35,215 bases of DNA from Mastigamoeba balamuthi (lineage: Eukaryota > Evosea > Mastigamoebida > Mastigamoebidae), in contig CACRSC010000011.1 of assembly GCA_902651635.1 (NCBI GenBank), positions 22,855 through 58,069 on the forward strand. Direction: 5' to 3'. The notes under the pieces are model-generated. The model was not told the DNA's origin. It saw nothing but the letters and a program-made list of their open reading frames with translations, and made no database searches. Position numbers and translations under genes: made by a program. This document shows, piece after piece, positions 19,128 through 27,484 of this stretch. The number at the start of each line of letters is the position of its first letter. Position 1 is the first letter of the stretch.

Positions 19128-22100
19128 ATGAGCCTGTTCAGCGGCAAGTTCGACGCGGCCAAGTTCTGCAACACGTCGCGGGCGGCGCTCGAGCAGATAA
19201 CGGCCCTGCGCGGGCGCATCGCCGCCTCGCTCGTCCAGCGCAGCGCCGTCATCGACGAGCTCAAGGCCGGCCGCGAGCCGCAGGCCAAGGCCAAGGCACG
19301 CCCCGCCCGCCCCGCCCCCGCCCTCGCCCGCGCCCCCGACCCCCCGAGAGACGGTGTTAAACGCGGAGGAAATCGAACCCTGCCTCTGTGGGCCCCACTG
19401 GCCCACGCACACACCACATACGCACCGCAACGCGCTCAGACAGAGCCATTTGTATGTGCGGTCCGAGTCTATTTCAATTAATCGATTGCGCCCCTACCCC
19501 CCACTCCACACCCTGCGCGCTCGCTTCCCGCAGGCGGAGCAGGTGCTGAAGCAGGAGGCCGAGGCGCTGATCCTCAACTACGTCGAGACGACGCTGCGGG
19601 ACCTCATCACGAAGCAGAGCAATCTCAACACGTCCGTCTCTCCCCCCTCTCTTCCCCCCCTGCACATACACACACACACACAGAGGGGACCCAACGCGGA
19701 ACCCCTCCCTCGGCACCGCTGCGCAGGAAGAAGTGCCCCGAGGACCTGGTGGAGCCCCTGGCGGGGGTCTGCTGGGCGGCGCCGCGGTTCTCGTACGCGA
19801 CGGGGGTGCCGGCGATGACGACGCTGCGGGACCAGGTGCTGGACAAGTGGAAGAAGCACGTGCTGCCGCGGGTGCAGGTGCCGCAGCCGCTGGCCAACAT
19901 CCAGGAGGGCGACGTGGCCGCGCAGGCCCTCGTGCGGACGCTGGCGCAGGCCAACAACATCCGCGTGGGCTCGTTCATCTCGACGACGACGGGCGGGCTG
20001 AGCCTGAGCGCCGGCGGGCAGAAGACGGCGACGGCGATGACGGTGACGAGCCTCACGGGGTCGCTCAACCCCAAGTCGAGCGCGGGGTCGAGCACCGCGG
20101 CCGCGGCGGCCGTCGACATCATCGCGCCGCCCGAGGGCTCGATACGCGTGGAGCTGCGCGCGCTGCCGCTGCAGATCGCCGACGGGCTGCCGCTGTCGTT
20201 CGACCTGGGCTCGGGGCAGGCGCCCGTCGACAAGGACCTGCGGGCGCGGATGGTGCTCAAGAACGAGTCGCACGAGAAGAGGACGTGGCGGATGGGGTTC
20301 ACCGAGGAGCACACGCCGCGCAAGTACGCGCTGAGCTTCGAGCCCAGCAGCGGGCAGCTGCAGTCGGGCAAGAGCGTCGCCGTCGACGTGACGCTGCGCG
20401 TGCTGTGCACGGCGCACCTCGAGGTCTACGCGACGATGCTCGTCTCGAGCAAGGACGAGACGGTCTACGCGGACCTGCTCTTCCTGCGCGCCGACTCGCA
20501 GCTCAGCACGCGCCTCGACCGCGACGAGGTCGTCTGCCTCAGCGACCCCATCGGCTCGGGCGCCTTCGGGACCGTCTACCGCGGCACGTACCGCGGGCTC
20601 GACGTGGCCATCAAGGTCCTCAGCAACCAGGACGTCTCGCCGATGCTGGCCGACGACTTCAGGGCCGAGGTGGCCATCATGGAGAAGCTGCGCCACCCGT
20701 GCATCCTCAACTTCGTCGGCGCCACGCACGACTCGGGCGCCTTCTCGATCGTCACCGAGTTCTGCGGGCACGGGAACCTCTGGTCCGCGCTCAAGAAGAA
20801 CAAGTTCTCCTACTCGATGAAGCTCAAGTGCCTCGTCGACTGCGCAAACGCCATGAACTTCCTGCACCAGTCGGGCATCCTGCACAGGGACCTCAAGCCC
20901 GAGAACCTCCTCGTCGTCTCGCTCGAGGCCCGCAGCGCCGTCGTCTGCAAGCTCTCGGACTTTGGCACCACCCGCGACCTCAACCAGTTCGCCAAGGACA
21001 TGAACTGCACAAAGGGCATCGGCACCCCTCTCTACATGGTCCGCACTCCCATCCACCTGCCAGCAGGAGCTCACCCGGGCCTCCTCCTCCTCCGGCCCTC
21101 CCCTCCCCTCCCCGCAGGCGCCAGAGATCCTCGACGGCGCCAAGTACGAGCACATTGCCGACGTCTACAGCTTCGGCCTGATGATGTACGTCGTCTACGC
21201 CGAGCAGACGCCGTTCGAGGGCGAGCTCGTCGGCCACCCGTGGGGTACGAGGAGGGACCTCCCTCCTGCAAGGCGATAGCACGCCAGTGCGCTCTCAGTG
21301 TTCTCTGCTCACGCTGCCTTGCCTACGCAGAGTTCTCTGCCGCAATCAGGAAGGGCAAGAGGCCCGACATCCCCGCGGGCTGCCCTGCCAACTACGTGCA
21401 GCTGATGACGCGCTGCTGGGCCGCTGACCCCTCTTCGCGCCCGCGTGAGCACACCGCCAGCGCCACGCGCCGAGGCCATGCACTGACACCCTGACCCCCG
21501 CGTGCGCGTCGCACCGCACCTCGCAGGGTTCAATGAGATCTGCACGACACTCTCGGAGATGCTCGCAGAGTCGTTTGGAGAGGCGCCGGCAACTCCGTCC
21601 GCGGTGCCCGTGGCGGCGTCGCCCAACGGCGCGCTGCCCCAGAACCCGTCGTCGTCGTGCCTCACGTCGACGGTGTCGGCGGCGTCGTCGTCTGTGCCCG
21701 ACATCATGCCCGGCGAGATCATGAAGATCACCGACAGGGTTGTCATCTTCGAGTACTGCTACCTCTCGCAGTGGTACCCCGCCATGTTCTCGATCAAGGG
21801 TGAGCCCAGCCCCCTTCCACCCCCCTCGCGGTGCTACCAGTAGTCTCTGACGGCTCCACAGACTGCAAGTACAACTGCTGTGAGCAGTACACACAAGCGG
21901 AGAAGGCGAGGATGTTCAACGACAGCGAGACGCTTCAGCAGATCATGGCGACGGACGACGCCTCGCGCATGCGGTACCTCGGGCGCTGCGTCAAGAACTA
22001 CGACGACTCGGCGTGGAAGGCGCGGATCCGCGACGTGTCGATGGAGGCCAACCTCGCCAAGTTCCGCCAGAACCAAACGTGAGCAACTCAGCACAGCCCC

Positions 22101-22355
22101 TCCCGTCCTCTCGCGTGCTCACGGGGTGCCCTTGGGGTTCGCAGCTTGCGAGAGAGGCTCATGAGGACGGGCATGAGGCAGATCGGGGAGGCCGTGGCGG
22201 ACGAGAACGTGTGGGGCATCGGGCTGGGCATGCACGACCCCGACTCGGAGGACCCGACAAGGTGGCAGGGCCAGAACATGCTGGGCCGCAACATCATGAA
22301 CGTCCGCGCAATGCTCTCTCGCGGGGTCGGGATCAACGCGCAGCAGCATCATTAA
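19128..22355 (+). CDS. IST1 - Ig-like - TKL kinase - NADAR fusion protein
   Basis: Eight exons join in frame to about 839 residues: 19128-19295, 19534-19631, 19727-21038, 21118-21244, 21331-21444, 21527-21799, 21862-22078, 22145-22355. Residues ~8-165 resemble IST1 (ESCRT-III/Vps4 regulator): SLFSGKFDAAKF, EAEALILNYVETTLRDLI, CWAAPRFSYATGVPAM. Residues ~219-356 look like an Ig/MSP-type beta sandwich (ARMVLKNES, LSFEPSSGQLQSGKSVAVDV). Residues ~358-615 are a TKL kinase with all key residues: GSGAFGTVY, DVAIKVL, HRDLKPENLL, SDFGTTRD, APEIL, RPRFNEI. Residues ~672-835 are NADAR: FEYCYLSQWYPAMF, YNCCEQYTQAEKARMF, LGRCVKNYDDSAW, KFRQNQT, VWGIGLG, GQNMLGRNIMNVR. NADAR enzymes act on ADP-ribose or riboflavin-type N-glycosides. 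Intron 1 is GC-AG. I know of no described protein with this order. Confidence 0.88.
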
Positions 22356-22674
22356 GTGACCCTTGTTGTCGCCTTAGCTCCCACACTCTGTGCAATTGCC
22401 GTCAGCCATTACCCACCCAAAAAACAAACCTCCCCATTGACGCTCTCTCAACACCACCCTCCTAACAATGTCAACATGCCACCCCCGGTTGTTCCATTGC
22501 TTGCACGTCCAGCCAGCACTCTTCTTTCTTTTTCCTGCTACATTACAGCTGGCAAACGTGGCCCAAAGCGTTGCTCCAAATCAGTTGTTGCTGGGGCAGC
22601 GGTTCACATAAATAGTGTAGGAGAGCCCAGCGGCCGGCACCAGAGAGCGCCGCGCACTGGGGGGCACGTCATAA
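22356..22674. other. Intergenic between converging genes
   Basis: About 320 bp between the stops of the NADAR fusion gene and the CRIB gene. It should hold both 3' ends. AATAAT/ACATAAATAG-like AT-rich spots occur near 22605, but I cannot define a polyadenylation signal. Confidence 0.35.
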
Positions 22675-23448
22675 TCACTCGAAGTCCTCGTCAGTGATCT
22701 CCGACGTGACGTTGCATGGCGGCGACGACGACGACGAGTGCACCGCGGCGGCATTGGAGTTGGCGCCGTGCAGGGCCACCGCCGGGCTGGCAGCGACGCC
22801 CGCCGCGCGGATGAGCCTGCCCAGCGGCCCGGGCACCCCGAACACCTCGAGCTGCCTGGTGCCCACGTCCCACCCCGCGTGGGCCACGTGCCTGAAGTGC
22901 TCCGGGTCCGACACGTCGACGCCCTCTGCGCAGCTCGGCCCTCCCGTGGGCGCCCCGACTGCCGCCCGCAGCTCCGGGGGCGCGCGGCTCAGGTCGTACG
23001 TGCCGTCCGGGTCCCTCCCGAGGTGCCCCACGTGCCGGAAGCCCCTCGGGGCCGAGATCTCCAGCGACCCCGCCGCGGCAGCGCTGCCAGCTGAGCTGCT
23101 CGCCGTGTCAGCAGCGCCGCTGCAGCTGCGCGGACTTGGCGGCAGCGACGACAGCCTCGCGGGCAGCGACCCGCTCTCGTGCAGCGGCGCAGAGTCGGGC
23201 ACGCACTGGGGGCACGAGCGCGGCGAGGCCTGCGACGCGGTCCGCGGGGGCACGGGCAGCGGAGGTCGCGTGCGTGGGCGCTGCTGTGCAGGGGAAGAGG
23301 CGCCAGAGGGAATCGGTGGCAGCGGCGCCGCAGTCGGCGGGGCACAGGGAGCCAACGCCGGCGGCCGGCGAGGAGGCGCGAGCGGGGGCGTGGTGGGCAG
23401 ACGCGGGCGAGGAGGTGGGCGGCAGGGCGGGCGCGGGGGGCACTGCAT
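22675..23448 (-). CDS. Proline-rich protein with two CRIB (Rac/Cdc42-binding) motifs
   Basis: The frame from ATG 23448 encodes 257 residues. Residues 1-110 are mostly Pro, Arg, Ala and Ser with PxxP motifs. CRIB 1 starts at 131: ISAPRGFRHVGHLGRDPDGT, fitting I-S-x-P-x-x-F-x-H-x-x-H-x-G-x-D. CRIB 2 starts near 178: VSDPEHFRHVAHAGWD, then LEVFGVP, close to the WASP/PAK form. Each is followed by a short helix-like stretch (LRAAVG and RLIRAAGV). The C-terminus ends acidic (EITDEDFE). It would bind GTP-loaded Rac or Cdc42, probably as an actin-regulating adaptor; no kinase or WH2 domain is visible. An upstream exon cannot be excluded: a Ser/Thr-rich frame starts at ATG 23569, but I found no clean splice join. 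Confidence 0.72.
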   Translation of the reverse strand: MQCPPRPPCRPPPRPRLPTTPPLAPPRRPPALAPCAPPTAAPLPPIPSGASSPAQQRPRTRPPLPVPPRTASQASPRSCPQCVPDSAPLHESGSLPARLSSLPPSPRSCSGAADTASSSAGSAAAAGSLEISAPRGFRHVGHLGRDPDGTYDLSRAPPELRAAVGAPTGGPSCAEGVDVSDPEHFRHVAHAGWDVGTRQLEVFGVPGPLGRLIRAAGVAASPAVALHGANSNAAAVHSSSSSPPCNVTSEITDEDFE

Positions 23449-24421
23449 GCGGGCGGGGGTGTGAGATGAAGAGGTGTGGGGTGGGTGTGGCGCCCCCTGG
23501 TGTGCTTGTGTTCGTTATTCCCCGACGAGAAATCAGTGACCGTTGAGAAGCCGTTGGTGTTGACGACATGCCGCCCCAAGCCCTCTTCCGGAATGCGGGC
23601 TCGTACACTGCACCTCGCGGGTTGCGCGCATCGGCGGACCTCCCGAGAGCGGCTCGTGCATTTCGCAGCCAACACCACCATTTTCGGGAAAACCTGAATA
23701 GGGATCAGGCAATTGATACTCATATTCCCACACCGCCTCAGAATATGATAAACGCATTCCCACCACCTCAGAATCCGATTGTCTCCTATCTGCGAGAGCG
23801 CAGGCGCCCTCTGAAATGCCCCGCACGAGTCTTGCAATACAGTAAGCAGCATGCATCATGACTGTTGAACCCGAGTCTACAAAAACCAGCCATACCCCGA
23901 CCCCCCGTAGAGCACGCAGCGTGGGAAAATTCGCACCTGGGCGCACGGACTCGGCGACCTCCCATCCACGAACAGTCGATCGGCTACGCGGGGTGGTAAT
24001 GCGACTGACACGAATTGACAGGCCCCCGAATCTTGCAATACAATTCTGCTCACCTCGAGGGCCCACTCTCCATCCATCACAAAGTTCCAGGACAGCGCCC
24101 CCTACTCGCATAAGTCTCGTCCGGTAAGAGGGGGAGCCACCTGATACGCCATTCTTCATTTACGCACTTTTCTTACTTTCGGTGTCTGTCCTGACATTTA
24201 CGTCCAGATACTACGGCGACACATAGACCGGAAACGAGGTGGAAGAGGAAGAGGGAGTAACTTGTTGATACCAGTTCTCATGAAACCTGGCCGGGGCCTC
24301 ACGTTTCGCGATCCAGCCCCGGTCAACATTGTCACATCACCACGGCGTGCAAATCTGCTGGTAATAATAGGCTCATCTCAGCAATTGATCATCAAAATCC
24401 GCCAGATTGCTCCATTCCCGA
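23449..24421. other. Intergenic region, no firm gene
   Basis: About 970 bp between the CRIB gene and the first F-box gene. A 208-residue minus frame (24159-23533) has no recognisable motif, and the composition is intermediate. There are short repeated phrases: CTTGCAATACA at 23831 and again near 24024, plus a 32-bp periodic repeat. It is probably non-coding. Confidence 0.4.
23724..23781. repeat. Imperfect tandem repeat, period about 32 bp
   Basis: ATTCCCACACCGCCTCAGAA followed by TATGAT at 23724-23749 recurs as ATTCCCACCACCTCAGAATC then CGAT from 23756. The two units differ by a 1-2 base indel and several substitutions. Nothing coding covers it. Confidence 0.6.
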
Positions 24422-25615
24422 ATGCCCAATGAATCAGAATCTCTCACACGTGCCCCGACGCAACGTCACTCATTTTCTTATCATTCAAAAATGCGCGGGT
24501 GGAGTTTTTGGTGCTGCCTCTGCCGTTCGAAGTCCTCCCGGAGGGCACTGAGCGGGGCTCCCGCACACTCGAGCGATCTCCTGCGCCACCCCTTCGCTGG
24601 TCGTGACGTGCGCCTGCCCCTCTCGCTGGTCGACGCGGTCCCGTCACCCGTTCTCGTCGACATCATGCGGCTGCTCCCCGAGTCGGACCGCAAGCAACTC
24701 GCCCNNNNNNNNNNNNNNNNNNNNNNNNNNNNNNNNNNNNNNNNNNNNNNNNNNNNNNNNNNNNNNNNNNNNNNNNNNNNNNNNNNNNTCGGCCCGGTGA
24801 CCTCCATTCAGCTCTGCTCTCTGCTGCTCGCTGGCCTCTTCCTGCCCAAGCTCAAGAGGCTCACTATCCTGTGGTGCGACACCGACTTTGACGCTCTGGA
24901 GGGATGCGCACACTATCTGGCCAAGGCGTGCCCCTCGCTCGAGTGCCTCACCGGCCCAGGGGTCCACTTGTGTGCTCCTCGGGTTCCCTCGCTCAAGGCC
25001 CTCGTGATGGGGCAGCAATTCTCCGGGCAGCTGGCCGCGGCGCTCAAGGGAAGGCAGCTCGGCCTGACGGACCTCACTCTCCAGCCGACGGAGAGCACCC
25101 ACGTGGACGCGGAGGGCATCGCCTCGCTCGTGCAGACGTGCCCGGAGCTGCGCACCCTCAGGATTGGTGCAGAGCTGATCGGAAACGACCTCGAGCTCCT
25201 CGGCGCCTCGGTGGCTCGCCTGCCGCACATCGCCCAGATCACCCTCATCGGCAGCCTGACAACGTCCGTCCTCGACATCGCTCGCGTGCGCGGGATCGTC
25301 TGCAAGAAGAACGTCAACGTCGACGTGAGCGGCAGGTGGGCCTCGTGGGACGACGTGGTGCGCGTGCTGGGCAGCTGCTCCCTCTTCCAGAGCTCCACGC
25401 ACCTCGAGGTCACCCAAGTGGCCCTGGACGAGATCCCCACGCCCGAGAGCCTCGCTGCGCTGGCGAGCCATCATCAGGGGCGCATCGTTCTCAGGCTGCG
25501 GTATTCGAGCAACTTCGACAACAGGCCTGGGGGCCAGTGGGTCCGCGCTGTGAGCAGCCTGGGCTGGCGTCTGCTGTCCTGGAGCGACGACCGCATCTCG
25601 GCGGTGAAAAAGTAG
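24422..25615 (+). CDS. F-box/leucine-rich protein, paralog 1 (interrupted by N gap)
   Basis: The frame starts at ATG 24422 (an alternative is ATG 24491) and ends at 25615. LSLVDAVPSPVLVDIMRLLP with ESDRKQLA is an F-box start. The 84-N gap follows directly. Beyond it come leucine-rich segments: LPKLKRLTIL, CPSLECLTG, VPSLKALVM, LGLTDLTL, CPELRTLRI. The end is GWRLLSWSDDRISAVKK. Aligned with paralog 3 at GPVTS/GPITS, the F-box and LRR parts here are only about 29 codons apart, versus about 170 residues in the paralog. The gap therefore hides roughly 500 bp or a deletion. F-box proteins select substrates for SCF ubiquitin ligases. It is intronless, unlike the neighbouring housekeeping genes. Confidence 0.78.
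   Translation: MPNESESLTRAPTQRHSFSYHSKMRGWSFWCCLCRSKSSRRALSGAPAHSSDLLRHPFAGRDVRLPLSLVDAVPSPVLVDIMRLLPESDRKQLAXXXXXXXXXXXXXXXXXXXXXXXXXXXXXGPVTSIQLCSLLLAGLFLPKLKRLTILWCDTDFDALEGCAHYLAKACPSLECLTGPGVHLCAPRVPSLKALVMGQQFSGQLAAALKGRQLGLTDLTLQPTESTHVDAEGIASLVQTCPELRTLRIGAELIGNDLELLGASVARLPHIAQITLIGSLTTSVLDIARVRGIVCKKNVNVDVSGRWASWDDVVRVLGSCSLFQSSTHLEVTQVALDEIPTPESLAALASHHQGRIVLRLRYSSNFDNRPGGQWVRAVSSLGWRLLSWSDDRISAVKK
24705..24788. other. Assembly gap (84 N)
   Basis: A run of 84 unknown bases inside F-box paralog 1. Comparison with paralog 3 suggests the true missing length is much greater than 84, unless this copy is deleted. Confidence 0.97.
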
Positions 25616-25767
25616 AGCCGTTGAGTGGCGCGAGTGCGCGAGTACATCTCACAACCAAGTGCGAGGAATAAACTACGCATTGTGGTTCTTGCCGATTCAA
25701 TCGTTTTTAGAGAGAATCTGCGGATTGTGGCAAAATTAAAAGACTTCGCCGTGCGGCTACCGAGCTC

Positions 25768-27210
25768 ATGTCGCACTGTACCCTCAGTCCTGACCAGAGG
25801 CCCCCACTTCTGGACTCACTTCCCCCGTGCCTCGTTGCGCGTCTTCTCGCAATGCTGCCCACGAGAGACCAGGCGAGGCTCGCCCGAAGCAGCCGTCGGC
25901 TCCACTCCCTGTTCTCAGACCCCTCGGTCCACTACCGCGTGTCCTGCACCTGCACTGGCCCCGATCTCCGTGTGATCAAAGAGATATGCTCGAATCCCTG
26001 GGCCGGTCATATGCACTCGCTCGAGTTGAGACCGAGAGGCTCTGCGGAGCTCGATGTCACTCAGGAGGACGCTGAGCTGCTTCTTACCTCAGCACCGAAC
26101 CTCGAAGAACTCGATGTAGGGTCTCTGATACTCTCCGTGCAAGCTCTGCCTATCCTGTCCAGGTTCTCGTGCCTCTCTACAGTCATTTCTGGAGGCAATT
26201 CCACCTTACAGCGCCAGGGAGAGTACCGCAAAGCAGCCATGCGCTGCGTCCTCGCCCTATCCTCGAGAGCCCGCATAGTTCGGATTGGAGGCGATTCACT
26301 TTTCAGGGAGGTAAACAGTTCCCTCTACCGCGGTGCCATGATGCTGCCTTCCCGCACGCTTCCTCAGCTGGAGGAGCTGCAGCAGCTCAGCATCAGGCAA
26401 CTCGAGACACTCCTGGCTGATGGAATGTGCCTTCCAATGCTCAGGAGGCTCTCTCTCAAGGATCCTATGCTGGGTAGCAAGTATGGAGTAACCGAGAGTG
26501 AGGCAAGGCGGCTCAGTGTAGCCTGCCCTCGTCTCGAGTCCTTTCGCGGAGCAGGAGGCCACCACGTTGCTCAAATGATACCGACTCTCAGGGCCCTCGT
26601 TATGGAGCCCCAGTTCTCCAGGCAGTTCGCACTCGCGATGCAGCAGAGGCAGTTGCAGCTCACCGAACTCAACCTCGACACAGTCAATCGCATTCACATT
26701 GACACCGTGGGCATCGCATCCCTCACGCAGCTCTGCCCGTGGCTGCGGGAACTGAGGATCCACGCTCAGTTAATCTGGATTGACGAACGTCTCAGCGCTG
26801 CCATTGCCCATCTTGAGCATATCTCGCTCGTACAGCTGCTGTACAGTCCAGTCTCTTGTACGATCAACTTCGCCCATAGGCTTGGAAGGGCCACGGAGAA
26901 GAGCATCCGTCTCGATATCGATGCGCCTGTCCCTGTAAATGGCAAGCTGTCGTGGAGCGACATCGTGCGTGTTCTGGTGGTCATTCCTCTCTTCCAGGAC
27001 TCCGCCGATCTCGACATCAGAGTGAAACTGTTCCTGAATATTCCAGCTCCCGAGAGCTTCTCTGCACTTGGGTTGCATCACCGAGGGCGCATCGCAATCG
27101 AGTGGCAGTGCTGGGGGGATGTGAGCCAGTGGCAGTGCGATATGCAGAACCAGGGCTGGCTGGTGCTCCGGAATGGCAGTGACATCACTGTGGTGAGGGA
27201 GCACCACTGA
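25768..27210 (+). CDS. F-box/leucine-rich protein, paralog 2
   Basis: A single open frame of 480 residues. The F-box begins 10-15 residues in: LLDSLPPCLVARLLAMLP then TRDQARLARSSRRLHSLF. An LRR-like body follows with ELDVGSLILSVQALPIL, QLEELQQLSIRQLETLL, LPMLRRLSLKD, IPTLRALVME, LQLTELNLDTVN and CPWLRELRI. The C-terminal part (WSDIVRVLVVIPLFQDSADL, PAPESFSALGLHHRGRIAIE in form) matches the same positions in paralogs 1 and 3. The frame has no introns. Family-level function is substrate recruitment to an SCF ubiquitin ligase; substrate unknown. It begins about 150 bp after paralog 1 on the same strand. Confidence 0.82.
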   Translation: MSHCTLSPDQRPPLLDSLPPCLVARLLAMLPTRDQARLARSSRRLHSLFSDPSVHYRVSCTCTGPDLRVIKEICSNPWAGHMHSLELRPRGSAELDVTQEDAELLLTSAPNLEELDVGSLILSVQALPILSRFSCLSTVISGGNSTLQRQGEYRKAAMRCVLALSSRARIVRIGGDSLFREVNSSLYRGAMMLPSRTLPQLEELQQLSIRQLETLLADGMCLPMLRRLSLKDPMLGSKYGVTESEARRLSVACPRLESFRGAGGHHVAQMIPTLRALVMEPQFSRQFALAMQQRQLQLTELNLDTVNRIHIDTVGIASLTQLCPWLRELRIHAQLIWIDERLSAAIAHLEHISLVQLLYSPVSCTINFAHRLGRATEKSIRLDIDAPVPVNGKLSWSDIVRVLVVIPLFQDSADLDIRVKLFLNIPAPESFSALGLHHRGRIAIEWQCWGDVSQWQCDMQNQGWLVLRNGSDITVVREHH

Positions 27211-27484
27211 TAATTGGCTGTACCCACAGTCGAGACGTTAAAACAATGTCATAACACTGTTGTGTTCACCCGAGAAGTCCTGATAGGCTTGATGAACGTG
27301 TGCAATTCCCGTTATAGTTCGGCAACCACAGGTTGCCAATCCTCGTCCTCAAAATTGTGGACATCACACACGCACTCGCCAGTTGATCTGCCCAGATCTC
27401 GTAGAGGCCAAAATAGAGGACGCAATAATCTCCGAGTATTGGTTTGGCGGGCTTTTTTCTTATCCGTCGAGTCGTAATTGCCGA

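Noticed and set aside
19330-19450. tRNA-like B box (minus strand GGGTTCGATTTCC at about 19366-19378)
   Set aside because: The nearest A-box-like sequence is only about 16 nt away, which leaves no room for an anticodon arm, and no acceptor stem pairs. It lies inside intron 1 of the fusion gene.
19578-21155. 525-residue open frame on the minus strand
   Set aside because: It is antisense to exon 3 of the IST1-kinase-NADAR gene. Such long antisense frames come from GC-rich codon bias, and its composition (Arg/His/Val-rich, no motifs) is not protein-like.
23533-24159. 208-residue minus-strand frame
   Set aside because: No motif, uneven composition, overlap with a tandem repeat and with the possible 5' region of the CRIB gene. 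Kept as non-coding.
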